DNA from: Streptomyces fildesensis
GTDB lineage: Bacteria; Actinomycetota; Actinomycetes; Streptomycetales; Streptomycetaceae
DNA: 64,000 nucleotides
Direction: 5' to 3'
NCBI RefSeq assembly: GCF_016107395.1
Contig: NZ_JAAIKO010000034.1
Location: 26,551-90,550 of the forward strand
Below are positions 36,321 through 45,237 of this stretch, piece by piece (within the stretch, counting starts at the first letter, position 1; the number at the start of each line of letters is the position of its first letter). The translations under genes were made by a program, and so were the position numbers. The notes beneath the pieces were generated by a model, which was not told the origin of the DNA, made no database searches, and saw only the letters and a program-made list of their open reading frames with translations.

Positions 36321-36515
36321 TCGCGATCACCGGGTCGTATCGGGTGTTGCGGCCAACCCGCATTGCCGTCCCCGACTGATAGCCCACAGTCAGTTCCTCG
36401 ACCTCGCTGAGAGGTGTTCTGCCAGCGGGCCCCCTGCGGGTGGAGGGTGAAGGCGCCACATTGGCGGGAGTCTGGAGCGAGTTCCCACTGGGGCCTGTTC
36501 ATGCATGATGACGGG

Positions 36516-37856
36516 ATGAACCACAGTAACCAGCGCTTCCACGTCATCGTGCTGTCGAACTTCGCGAAGGGTTTCGACAAGTACGCGTTCGCATACGGTA
36601 AGGCGGGGATTCCGGAGAGTACCTATCCCGACAGGTTCCACCTGCTCACCCGTGCGGAGTTGGGAATCGGCATCGCCAAGGCGCGACGCTTGCTGGACCG
36701 TCTGGCCATTCCCGGCGACCGGGTGCTGGTGCTGGAAACCACGGTGGACCCCGACAAGCTGGTGTCCAACGTGTCGACCGGCCTCGGCATGGAACTGCAC
36801 GAGGATCGCATCCGGTTGTCAGCAGTCCACGAGCTCGACCAAGTAGGCGACGAGTTCACTCTGCGCCCGACAACCGTCGAGGATGCGATGGCGGCCTCCC
36901 TGCACCTGCACGGATCGGCACAGCGTCGCTACGCCGACACGCGACCGCGCTCGGTTTCGCTTCTGCCGGTCGCCTCCGCCTGCCAAGCCCGGTGCTCGTT
37001 CTGCTTCTCCTCGGCTTCGATCTCCAGCGACCAAGCGCCGGCACGGGTCCCGTGGGACGCGGTCGCCCACTGGCTGGAGCGCGCCCGTGCGGCGGGTGCC
37101 GAGCGTGCAGTGATCACCGGCGGCGGGGAGCCCACGCTCATACCGTTCGAACAGCAGCTGCGACTGGTGTCCGCCTGCTCGGCGGCCTTCCCGAAGGTCG
37201 TCCTGATCACCAACGCGCACACCCTGGCGAAGGGCCGGCACGCTGACCGGGCCGGCCGCCTCGCAGCCCTGAGCGCCGCAGGCCTGAGCGTGCTGGCGGT
37301 CTCCCGGCACCATCAGGACGACGCCGTCAGCGAGCGGCTGATGATGCTGCGCACGCCGGTGGCCTCTGTGATCGACACCTGGCGCGTGGAACGTGACCGC
37401 TGGCCGGGGCTGCGGATGAGGCTGATCTGCGTGCTCCAGCACGGCGGCGTCGCCGACGCGGCCGACGTCGCCGACTACCTTTCGTGGGCCGCGGCTCTCG
37501 GTGTCGAGGAGGTCTGCTTCAAAGAGCTCTACGTATCCACCAGCACCGAGTCGCTCTACTTCGACCGCGCCGCCAACGTCTGGAGCCGAGAGCACCAGGT
37601 TTCGCTGTCCATCGTTACCCGGTTCGCCGAGCGGCACGGCCTCGAACTGGAGAGCCGCCTGCCCTGGGGCGCGCCGGTCTATCACGGCAGCTGGGACGGA
37701 CGGCCGATGCGGATCGCCGCTTACACCGAACCCAGCCTGCTCTGGGAACGCACCAACGGAATCGCACGCAGTTGGAACGTCATGGCCGACGGACGCTGCT
37801 ACGCCTCCCTGGAAGACCGGGCCAGCGAGATCGTGCCGGAAGGTGCAACGGCATGA
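36516..37856 (+). CDS. Radical SAM enzyme of unknown substrate
   Basis: A 446-residue protein. An N-terminal domain (residues 1-145: RFHVIVLSNFAKGFDKYAFA onward) of no recognised family precedes a radical SAM domain. The iron-sulphur motif is CQARCSFCF (Cys156, Cys160, Cys163), the GGE-type SAM motif is ITGGGEPTLIP, and the TIM-barrel continues to about residue 400. The domain reductively cleaves S-adenosylmethionine to start radical chemistry. No extra SPASM-type Cys cluster is evident. ATG 36516 and 36501 are both possible. Its stop overlaps the aminotransferase start, and that overlaps the methyltransferase, so the three work in one pathway. No precursor peptide or carrier protein is nearby, so a small-molecule product seems likelier than a RiPP. 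Confidence 0.85.
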   Translation: MNHSNQRFHVIVLSNFAKGFDKYAFAYGKAGIPESTYPDRFHLLTRAELGIGIAKARRLLDRLAIPGDRVLVLETTVDPDKLVSNVSTGLGMELHEDRIRLSAVHELDQVGDEFTLRPTTVEDAMAASLHLHGSAQRRYADTRPRSVSLLPVASACQARCSFCFSSASISSDQAPARVPWDAVAHWLERARAAGAERAVITGGGEPTLIPFEQQLRLVSACSAAFPKVVLITNAHTLAKGRHADRAGRLAALSAAGLSVLAVSRHHQDDAVSERLMMLRTPVASVIDTWRVERDRWPGLRMRLICVLQHGGVADAADVADYLSWAAALGVEEVCFKELYVSTSTESLYFDRAANVWSREHQVSLSIVTRFAERHGLELESRLPWGAPVYHGSWDGRPMRIAAYTEPSLLWERTNGIARSWNVMADGRCYASLEDRASEIVPEGATA

Positions 37857-38869
37857 GGTTCGACGAGTTCCAGGAATTCCGGCAGCGGCAACTCAGTGCT
37901 TCCTCGTCGCTTCTGGACGCCGCCGATACCAACGTGTACCGGGCGCTTGCTCCGATGCGACCGGAACCACCGACCGACATGACTACGGTGTACCGGTGCG
38001 ATCTCGCCCGTGCCTGGCTGCGGCGCTTCGAGCTGCCGGAAGAGTGGTCCGGCCACGCCATGGTCTGTCGAGGGGTCCGGCACGGGCTCGGCGTGGTGTT
38101 CCATTGGCTGCGTGCCGTGCAAGCGCGGTTGTGGCTGCCCAGCGACGTGTACCCGGTTTACTTCGAGCTGGCCCGCGCTGCGGGCCTGGAGCCCGCGTCC
38201 TACCCGACGCTACCGGCGCCGGCCCTGCCGAGGTCGCCGGCGGACGACCGGCCCGAATACCTGCTGCTCGCCAACCCCAGTAAGCCGCTCGGCCGATACC
38301 TGTCCGATGGCGAGTGTGACGCGGTGATTTCGTGGTTGCTGGTATCACCACGCCGCCGCCTGCTGATCGACAGCGTCTACGACCTGGGAGCCCCGTTCGC
38401 CGCCGGCACACGGCGATTGCTGGACACCGGTCGTGCGGTCCTGCTGCATTCGGTCACCAAGGGATGGCTGTGGCCCCGCACGTTCGGCGTGGTCCTGCTG
38501 GGTCCGGGGCAAGTCGAATTGGCCGAGGCGTTCCGGGCGGATCCGCCGACGTCGGCACAGCTGAGGCTCGCCGGCCGTCTGCTGACCGAGCACAGCGACG
38601 TGCCCCGGCAGGTCGTCGACGAACTGGCCGCACGGGCTGAGCGGCTGTTCGAACGGTTGCCGGACGAAGTGCTCGGGGCGATTCCCACGGCGAGCCGGAC
38701 GTGTCCCGGCAACTACTTCTTCCCGGTGGAAATCCCAGCGCAGACGCTCCAGCGCGAGTGCGGCGTGCTTGCCATGCCGGTCAGTGTGTTCGGGGAGAGC
38801 AGGTGGTCCGGCTCCGTCCTGACCAGCCTTGCTGACGCTTTCGGCCCGACGCCGGCGGTGGCACGATGA
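37853..38869 (+). CDS. PLP-dependent aminotransferase, fold type I
   Basis: A 338-residue protein, short for the family. Fold-type-I landmarks are LLANPSKPLGRYLSDGECDA (the usual NPNNPTG region), LLIDSVYD (Asp173 and Tyr176, at the positions that hold the PLP ring nitrogen and 3'-OH), and LLHSVTKGWLWPRTFGVVLL with Lys203 as the Schiff-base Lys. The C-terminal small domain is abbreviated. It would transaminate or otherwise process an amino acid, possibly the radical SAM product. ATG 37853 overlaps the upstream stop as ATGA. Confidence 0.8.
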   Translation: MRFDEFQEFRQRQLSASSSLLDAADTNVYRALAPMRPEPPTDMTTVYRCDLARAWLRRFELPEEWSGHAMVCRGVRHGLGVVFHWLRAVQARLWLPSDVYPVYFELARAAGLEPASYPTLPAPALPRSPADDRPEYLLLANPSKPLGRYLSDGECDAVISWLLVSPRRRLLIDSVYDLGAPFAAGTRRLLDTGRAVLLHSVTKGWLWPRTFGVVLLGPGQVELAEAFRADPPTSAQLRLAGRLLTEHSDVPRQVVDELAARAERLFERLPDEVLGAIPTASRTCPGNYFFPVEIPAQTLQRECGVLAMPVSVFGESRWSGSVLTSLADAFGPTPAVAR

Positions 38870-39675
38870 GACCACTGCAGGACCTGGCCGTATACGACGA
38901 TGCGGACTTCTACGATCAGGAGTTCGCCGCGCGGACCCACGACATCCCGTTCTTCCTCGGCCAAGCGGTCCGGGCGGGCGGTCCGGTCCTGGAGGTGGCC
39001 TGCGGAACCGGGCGCATCACCCTGCCGATCGCGCGGGCGGGTATCGAGGTCACAGGGCTTGACATCATGCCCTCGATGCTCGCGCGTGCCCGTCAGCGGG
39101 CCGAGGACGAGCGACTGCCAGTCGAGTGGCTGGAACAGGACTGCCGAGACATCCGCTCCGACAGGCGCTTCGCCCTGGTGTTCTCGGCAACCAATGCGAT
39201 GCAGCACCTGCACGACCTGGATTCCGTGGTCGCGTTCCTCACCTCGGCGCGAAACGTGCTGCGACCAGGAGGGACCCTGATCCTGGATGTGTTCAACCCC
39301 GACATGGCCAAGCTGTGCCGGCTCCCCGAGTCGCCCTACCACCACAAGTCGGTCGTGGACCGGGACGGGGCGAGGCTCGACGTGCGAGCGGCGACCAGCT
39401 ACGACGCCGCCGCCCAAGTGCTGCGCTTCACGCTGGACTACCTACGCGACGGCGTGTGCGTACGCACCAAGAAGGTCAGCATGCGCTGCTTCTTTCCCGA
39501 GGAACTCTCGGCGCTCTGCCGGCTGGCCGGTCTCGACGTCGCGCAGCGCTACGGAGACTACGATCAATCCCCGTTCACGAGCACCTCGCCGAAGCAGCTC
39601 CTGCTCTGCCGCTCCCGAACCGCCAACGGCCAGATCGGCGATCCGCCGTCGGTACCGGTCATGCCTCCGAGCTGA
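38866..39675 (+). CDS. Class I SAM-dependent methyltransferase
   Basis: A 269-residue Rossmann methyltransferase. Motif I is VLEVACGTGRITLPIA (residues 41-56), the acidic end of beta2 is VTGLDIMPSML, and post-motif blocks are LVFSATNAMQHL and LRPGGTLILDVF. The C-terminal half (RCFFPEELSALCRLAGLDVA) caps the active site. It transfers a methyl to a small molecule; the atom methylated is unknown. ATG 38866 overlaps the aminotransferase stop. It is the last gene of the coupled operon. Confidence 0.85.
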   Translation: MRPLQDLAVYDDADFYDQEFAARTHDIPFFLGQAVRAGGPVLEVACGTGRITLPIARAGIEVTGLDIMPSMLARARQRAEDERLPVEWLEQDCRDIRSDRRFALVFSATNAMQHLHDLDSVVAFLTSARNVLRPGGTLILDVFNPDMAKLCRLPESPYHHKSVVDRDGARLDVRAATSYDAAAQVLRFTLDYLRDGVCVRTKKVSMRCFFPEELSALCRLAGLDVAQRYGDYDQSPFTSTSPKQLLLCRSRTANGQIGDPPSVPVMPPS

Positions 39676-39746
39676 GCCGGCACCACATTCCGGTCAACAT
39701 GCCTGGTCGGGGGCCGCATGAGCGGTGATCCTCGTTGTCGTCGCCG

Positions 39747-39998
39747 CGTCCGGGTGCAGGGCGCGCGGGCCGGGTACCCCTGTTCCCCGTCAGCGGTCAC
39801 CACGGCAGGGCGCAGGCCCCTTCCGGCGAGGGCGGTGCGAGCTCGGTCGGCGAGGTGGGGGTCGCTCTCGACGGTGACCAGACCGTCCGGGCGGACTCGA
39901 TGGGCGAGGAGAGCGGTGCTGTAGCCCGAGCCGGTGCCGATCTCCAGCACCGTGTCGTCCGGCCCCGAGTCCAGGTGGTGCTCGTCGCGACGTCCGGC
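39747..39998 (-). pseudogene. Protein-isoaspartate-methyltransferase-like fragment
   Basis: About 80 residues are readable: LDSGPDDTVLEIGTGSGYST then ALLAHRVRPDGLVTVESDPH, LADRARTALAGRGLRPAVVT and ADGEQGYPARAP. This is the SAM-binding core of a PCMT-like methyltransferase. Both the N-terminal region and the catalytic C-terminal half are missing. In Streptomyces such enzymes include FxLD-type RiPP methyltransferases, but the fragment is too short to tell. Confidence 0.55.
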
Positions 39999-40175
39999 GC
40001 AATTCCGTCGGCCGGGGCCCGGGTCGGGCGAGGAGCCCCTGTGTGTGGCATGGATGGGCGAGCATGGGGTGGTCAGTCGCGGGGACGCTCCGGAGGTGGT
40101 GGCCGTGCTCAACGAGGTCAATGCGTTCTCGGCTTGGGGAAGTTGTCCAGCGCGAGGTTCGGCGGGGCTGCTGTC

Positions 40176-43100
40176 GTGATACCGGCGCGCCCGAGCTGGC
40201 GCATCCAGTTGCTCGGATCGTTCGCCGTGACCGTGGAGGGGGTCGCGATCGAGGCCGGGGCGTGGCGGTTGCGGAAGGCGAAGGCGCTGGTGGCGATGCT
40301 GGCGCTGGCGCCGGGCCAGCGCTGTCATCGCGAGCACGTCCTGGACGAGCTGTGGCCCGATCTGGAGCCGGCGGCCGCGGCCCGAAATCTGCACCAGACC
40401 CTGTACGTGGCGCGCCGCGCGGTCGCCGGCGGCGGGCCCGCGGAACCCGGACGGCTGTCGATCCGGGAGGAGCAGGTCGTGCTGGACGTCGCTGGACCGG
40501 TCGAGGTCGACGTGTTGCGGTTCGAGGTGTCCGTGCAGGAGGCGTCGGCGGGGGACGATGTGGCGATGTTGCGCGCCGCGGCCGACCTCTATGCCGGGGA
40601 TCTGTTGCCTGATCTGTCGGACGCGGACTGGTTGACGACGCGGCGGGAGCAGTTGCGGACGGCGTCCCGTGAGATCTCGGTGAGGTTGGCGACCGTGCTG
40701 GCGCGGACGGCACCGGAGGAGGCGCTGCTCCTCCTGACACGGGCGCTGGATGCCGATCCGGTGCACGAGGGGGCTGTCCGTGTGACGATGGGGGTGCTGG
40801 CAGGCCTGGGCCGACGATCCGAGGCGCTGGCCCGGTACGAGCGCTTGGTCGATGACCTCCTGGACGCGTTCGGGACCGACCCGGATGCGCAGACGGTGGC
40901 GCTGTTTCGCGAACTGTTGACGGGTGCGCCGGCGGCGGAGCGTCCTCGGGCAGCCGATGTTTCGACCCCTAGTGAGGTTGTCGGCCATCTGCCGGCCCCG
41001 TTGACCAGTTTCGTCGGGCGCGAGCGTGAGATCGCCGACGTGGAGAGGCTGACCCGGCAGGCCCGGCTGCTCACGCTGACCGGGGCTGGTGGCAGCGGCA
41101 AGACACGACTCGCCGTGGAAGCCGCGCGGCGAGTGCGTTCGAGGTACCCCGACGGGGCGTGGTTCGTTGATCTGACGGCCGTCGCTGAACCGGTGATGGT
41201 CGCCGACGCGGTGGCCAAGGCGCTCGGGCTGGACTCCGATGTGGCGGATCGGGGGCGGGCGCTGGTGGACCAGCTGCGCTCTCGACGGCTGCTGATCGTG
41301 CTCGACAACTGTGAACACCTGCTCGCCGCCTGTGCCGGGCTGGTCGGTGCGATCCTCGCCGGATGCTCGGGTGTCGACGTGCTGGCGACCAGCCGTGAGC
41401 CGCTGCATGCCCAGGGCGAGTTCACGCTGCGGGTGCCCTCGTTGACCCTGCCGTCACCCGACTGGGACCGCGCGGCCGGTTTGGAGCAGCTTGCACACTT
41501 GCCGAGTGTCCTGCTCTTCGTCGACCGTGCGGCACAGGTGCGGCCCGGGTTCGCGCTCGACGCCGACAACGCGCCAGGGGTGGTCGAGCTGTGCCGGCGG
41601 CTTGACGGGATGCCCCTGGCGTTGGAGTTGGCGGCGGCCAAGGCCGCCGCTCTCGAGCCGGCGGAAATCGTCCACCGGTTGAGTGACGTGCTGTCGCTGC
41701 TCTGCGGGGGAGGCGTACCCATCACCCGGCACCAGACGCTGCGTGGCACCTTGGAATGGAGCCACAACTTACTCGCCGGCCCTGAGCAGGTTCTGTTGCG
41801 CAGGCTTTCGGTGTTCGCGGGCAGTTTCACCCTCGAGGCGGCGGAGGCAGTGTGTGGTGATCCTCCGTTGGGAAGAACGGGCGTGTTCGAGGTGCTGGTC
41901 AGGTTGGTGGACCAGTCCTTGGTGGTACCGGCGAGAACGGCCGCCACGACCCGCTACCGGCTGTTGGAGACGGTTCGTCAGTTCGCGCACGAGAAGCTCG
42001 TTCTCGCCGGAGAGGCGGAGCGGTCGGCGGCCGTCCACGGTGCGTACTTCCTTGCCTTCGCCATGGCCCACAACCCCGAACGGGCCGCAGGCGTGGTGAG
42101 AGAAGAGCCGAAGCTGTTGGACGGCGAGCATGACAATCTGCGCGCAGCACTGGGGTGGGCCTGCAAGCACGATGCCGAGACCGCCTTGCGCCTGGCCGCC
42201 AATCTGTGGCGCTTCTGGTTCCTGCGCGGCCACGCCGTCGAGGGCGCGCGGTGGCTCGAGCGGGCGTTGGCCATGGCACCCGAACCGACTCGGCCCCGTG
42301 CGGCCGCCTTGATCGGGCTGACCGGGCTCGACAGTCGCCAAGGGCGCTCCGACCGGCATCGGGCGCTGGGGGCGGAGGCGGTGGCGATCGTCCGCCGGAT
42401 TGGCGAGCCCGACGAGGTGGTGATGGCCCGGATCGCGGAGGCCACGCTGGTGTGGAGCACCTTTGACCTGGACGAAGCCGAACGGATGGCCATCGAGGTA
42501 CGGGCCGAGGGCATCGCACGCGGCCGGCCCGAGCATGCCGCCGCCGGTAGCTGGCTGCTCGGTCATTGCGCGCTGTTCCGTGAGGACGGCCCCCTGGCCA
42601 TCCGGCATCTCGACTCCTGCCTCATCGAGCTGGCCCACGCTGATACCGGCACGCGCCCTTTCCTGCCCGTGATCACGCCCTGCTTGCTCCTCGTCCCGAT
42701 CGCCGGGCGACTGGTCCCCTACATGGAAGAGACCATGCTGCTGGGCCGGCGTGTGGGCGTCGTTCAGGCAACGGGGTACGCGGAGGCCGCCCTGGGCTAC
42801 GCGCACCGGCTGACCGGCAATCAGCAGGCAGCACTCTCCCTGGTCGCCGAGGCCGTCGACCAGTTCGCCGACCTGGGCGATGACCTGGCCAGGGCGCAGG
42901 CGCTGCACCAGATCGGCTGTCTTCACCGTGACATGGGTGCATTCCGGGAAGCGGGGCTCGCGCTGTCGATGGCGCGGGATGTCCGCAGCGCGATCGGAGA
43001 TCGTCGAGGGGAGTTACTGACCGACATCAGCCTGGGCCTGCTGCAGGCCATGGCGGGTGACATCAGCGACGGCCTTGGCAGCGTCCGTCGGTCGCTGTCC

Positions 43101-43430
43101 GGATTCGAGGCCGCAGGTGACGTGGTGGGCATCGGCGCGACACTGACCGCGCTCGGGGCCATTGAACTACTGTCCGGCGAGACACGGGCCGCGCGTGAGT
43201 TGTACCGACGGGCTGCGGAACGGTTCGCTCCGTGGCCACGGTTCGCCGGATGGCTGAGGTTGGCCATGGCCGAGCTCTCCACCGAGCTGGATGATCACCG
43301 TCGAGCCGCTCGCGAGACCGCTGCGGCGGCAAGCGTTTTCGATCCTATGCGCTGCGTCATCGCCGGTCGCCATTTGGCCACCCTCCGTGACGGTGGTGCG
43401 GGCGGCGACGCGCGGGCAGCCGCACGTTGA
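40176..43430 (+). CDS. AfsR/SARP-type regulator with NTPase and TPR domains
   Basis: A 1084-residue multidomain activator. The OmpR-like winged helix (about 5-90: SWRIQLLGSFAVTVEGVAIE, with RLRKAKALVAMLALAPGQRC) is followed by a bacterial transcriptional-activation (BTAD) domain to about 245. An NB-ARC/STAND NTPase follows, with P-loop LTLTGAGGSGKTRLAVEAAR (about 300-320) and Walker B LLIVLDNCEHLL. Helical repeats run from about 620 to the end (DPLLDGEHDNLRAALGWA-like segments). Such proteins activate secondary-metabolite genes, with the NTPase as switch. Start chosen at GTG 40176, immediately before the winged helix. It lies 500 bp after the radical SAM operon and 71 bp before an FAD oxidase, either of which it may control. 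Confidence 0.88.
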   Translation: MIPARPSWRIQLLGSFAVTVEGVAIEAGAWRLRKAKALVAMLALAPGQRCHREHVLDELWPDLEPAAAARNLHQTLYVARRAVAGGGPAEPGRLSIREEQVVLDVAGPVEVDVLRFEVSVQEASAGDDVAMLRAAADLYAGDLLPDLSDADWLTTRREQLRTASREISVRLATVLARTAPEEALLLLTRALDADPVHEGAVRVTMGVLAGLGRRSEALARYERLVDDLLDAFGTDPDAQTVALFRELLTGAPAAERPRAADVSTPSEVVGHLPAPLTSFVGREREIADVERLTRQARLLTLTGAGGSGKTRLAVEAARRVRSRYPDGAWFVDLTAVAEPVMVADAVAKALGLDSDVADRGRALVDQLRSRRLLIVLDNCEHLLAACAGLVGAILAGCSGVDVLATSREPLHAQGEFTLRVPSLTLPSPDWDRAAGLEQLAHLPSVLLFVDRAAQVRPGFALDADNAPGVVELCRRLDGMPLALELAAAKAAALEPAEIVHRLSDVLSLLCGGGVPITRHQTLRGTLEWSHNLLAGPEQVLLRRLSVFAGSFTLEAAEAVCGDPPLGRTGVFEVLVRLVDQSLVVPARTAATTRYRLLETVRQFAHEKLVLAGEAERSAAVHGAYFLAFAMAHNPERAAGVVREEPKLLDGEHDNLRAALGWACKHDAETALRLAANLWRFWFLRGHAVEGARWLERALAMAPEPTRPRAAALIGLTGLDSRQGRSDRHRALGAEAVAIVRRIGEPDEVVMARIAEATLVWSTFDLDEAERMAIEVRAEGIARGRPEHAAAGSWLLGHCALFREDGPLAIRHLDSCLIELAHADTGTRPFLPVITPCLLLVPIAGRLVPYMEETMLLGRRVGVVQATGYAEAALGYAHRLTGNQQAALSLVAEAVDQFADLGDDLARAQALHQIGCLHRDMGAFREAGLALSMARDVRSAIGDRRGELLTDISLGLLQAMAGDISDGLGSVRRSLSGFEAAGDVVGIGATLTALGAIELLSGETRAARELYRRAAERFAPWPRFAGWLRLAMAELSTELDDHRRAARETAAAASVFDPMRCVIAGRHLATLRDGGAGGDARAAAR

Positions 43431-43501
43431 GATCGTGTTGAGTTCTCGTTGGGGCGGGGTCCCTAGGGTCGGTCTCGATGTGACGGCCCATGGGAGGAAT
43501 C

Positions 43502-44917
43502 ATGACCACGACCCAGCACGCGGCAAGCCCTATCGGGGACGCCACGCTTGCCGAGTTCACCGCAGGCCTGCGCGGCACCGCGGTGCTGCCGGGTGAGGCG
43601 GAGTACGACCAGGCCCGCAGTGTCTGGAACGGGGCGCATGACCGGCGTCCGGCGGTCATCGCCCGGTGCGCGGGTGTGGCCGACGTGATCCGCACGATCG
43701 ACTTCGCCCGCAGTGAGGGGCAGCCGCTCGCGGTACGCGGAGGGGCCCATTCCATCCCCGGGTTCTCCACTCTTGACGGCGGCATCGTGCTGGACCTCTC
43801 CCCGATGACGGGAGTCCAGGTCCATCCGGACCGCCGCACCGTGACCGCGCAAGCGGGATGCACGTGGAAGGACCTGGACGCGGAGACCCAGCAGTTCGGG
43901 CTCGCGGTGACCGGTGGTCTGGTGTCGTCGACGGGCATCGCCGGTTTCACCACCGGAGGTGGCATCGGCTGGCTCATGCGCAAGTACGGACTGGCCAGCG
44001 ACAACCTCGTCGGAGCCGACGTCGTCACCGCTGACGGTCAGTTCGTGCGGGCGAGCGAGCGAGAGAACGCCGAACTGTTCTGGGGTCTGCGCGGCGGAGG
44101 CGGCAACTTCGGGGTGGTGACCTCCTTCGAGTTCCAGCTCCACGCGATCGGCACGACGGTCCTGTCCGGCCTGGTCTTCTACCCGGCCGAAGAAGCCCAG
44201 CAGGTACTGGCCGGGTACCGGGCGGCGTGCGCGTCGGCTCCTGACGAACTGACCACGCTGGTCAATCTGACAACCGCCCCGCCCGTGCCCTTCCTGCCCG
44301 CCTCCGTCCACGGCACCCCGGTCATCGGTGTCGGCGGCTGCTGGTCCGGCGACCTTGACGCCGGCGAAGCGGCCACCGCGCCCTTCCGCTCCTTGGGCAC
44401 CGTCATCGCCGACGTGTTCGCGCCCCACCCGTACGCGGGATGGCAGCAGGCCCTCGACCCGCTCTACCCGCGGGGGATCCACAACTACTTCCGCTCGGCG
44501 CTCCTTCGTACGGTCGACGACGATGCCTTGCGCGTCCTGCGGGACTTCTTCGTGGCGCTGCCCAATCCGCTCACCGAAATCCACCTGCAGCATCTCGGCG
44601 GTGCCGTGGGCAGGGTGCCCGCGTCGGAGACGGCCTACGCGCTGCGCGACCAGGAGTTCATCGTCAACGTCATCGCCCGCACAACGGACGCCGACGGTTT
44701 CGGCAAGGTCGTCGACTGGGCACGGCAGCTGACCGCCGCGCTCGGACCGGATGCCGGCGCCTACGTGAACTTCACCGGCGAGTCGGACCCGTCCCTGGTC
44801 CGGGCTTCCTACCCGCCGGACACCTACCGGCGACTGGTCGAGCTGAAGAACCGCTACGACCCCGCCAACCTGTTCCGGCTGAACCAGAACATCGTCCCCT
44901 CAGTCTCCTCAGGGTGA
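43502..44917 (+). CDS. FAD-linked oxidase, berberine-bridge-enzyme type
   Basis: A 471-residue flavoprotein oxidase of the PCMH/BBE family. The FAD-binding N-terminal domain shows LAVRGGAHSIPGFSTLDGGI, where the His is the usual site of 8-alpha covalent FAD attachment, and VSSTGIAGFTTGGGIGWLMR followed by KYGLASDNLVGADVV. The second covalent Cys seen in bicovalent members is not obvious. The C-terminal BBE segment reads NRYDPANLFRLNQNI. It oxidises an alcohol or amine, or forms a ring, with O2. GGGAGGA precedes the ATG at 43502. No signal peptide. It sits between two AfsR-like regulators, suggesting a controlled tailoring oxidase. Confidence 0.88.
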   Translation: MTTTQHAASPIGDATLAEFTAGLRGTAVLPGEAEYDQARSVWNGAHDRRPAVIARCAGVADVIRTIDFARSEGQPLAVRGGAHSIPGFSTLDGGIVLDLSPMTGVQVHPDRRTVTAQAGCTWKDLDAETQQFGLAVTGGLVSSTGIAGFTTGGGIGWLMRKYGLASDNLVGADVVTADGQFVRASERENAELFWGLRGGGGNFGVVTSFEFQLHAIGTTVLSGLVFYPAEEAQQVLAGYRAACASAPDELTTLVNLTTAPPVPFLPASVHGTPVIGVGGCWSGDLDAGEAATAPFRSLGTVIADVFAPHPYAGWQQALDPLYPRGIHNYFRSALLRTVDDDALRVLRDFFVALPNPLTEIHLQHLGGAVGRVPASETAYALRDQEFIVNVIARTTDADGFGKVVDWARQLTAALGPDAGAYVNFTGESDPSLVRASYPPDTYRRLVELKNRYDPANLFRLNQNIVPSVSSG

Positions 44918-45237
44918 CCTCAGTCCCGTCAGGGTGACCCTGGCGCGGAGCCGCCCCGGCCGGGTTGTGCGAACACATCACCTTCCGGCCGGGCCTGTGG
45001 CGACCGACAGATCGACGTGCGCGGACCGCACGCGTATTGGCGCAGCACGGCACCCGGGAAGCGGGAGCTGCTCCCGTAGGCTCGCGGCTGTGCGGCCGTC
45101 AGCAGCACACATCGGGCGTGCGATGGCCATGGATGCCCTCTACCAACGTCACGCCGAACGGCTTGGACGAACCTTGTGGGGCCCGAGCCGGGTCCGATAG
45201 GAAGGGGGTGCGGAGTCCGGCCTACGGGGGTGCGCCG
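44918..45237. other. Leader region of the second SARP gene
   Basis: No gene seen. Near 44905-44940 the heptamer CAGGGTGACC occurs twice as a direct repeat just after the oxidase stop, with an interrupted partial copy. Confidence 0.4.

Noticed and set aside
39564..41408. 614-codon minus-strand frame
   Set aside because: Only about 80 codons (39747-39998) resemble a protein family; the rest is antisense to the SARP and methyltransferase genes.
44905..44940. Short dyad CAGGGT-G-ACCCTG after the FAD oxidase, considered as terminator
   Set aside because: The one-base loop cannot form a hairpin; better read as part of a direct repeat.
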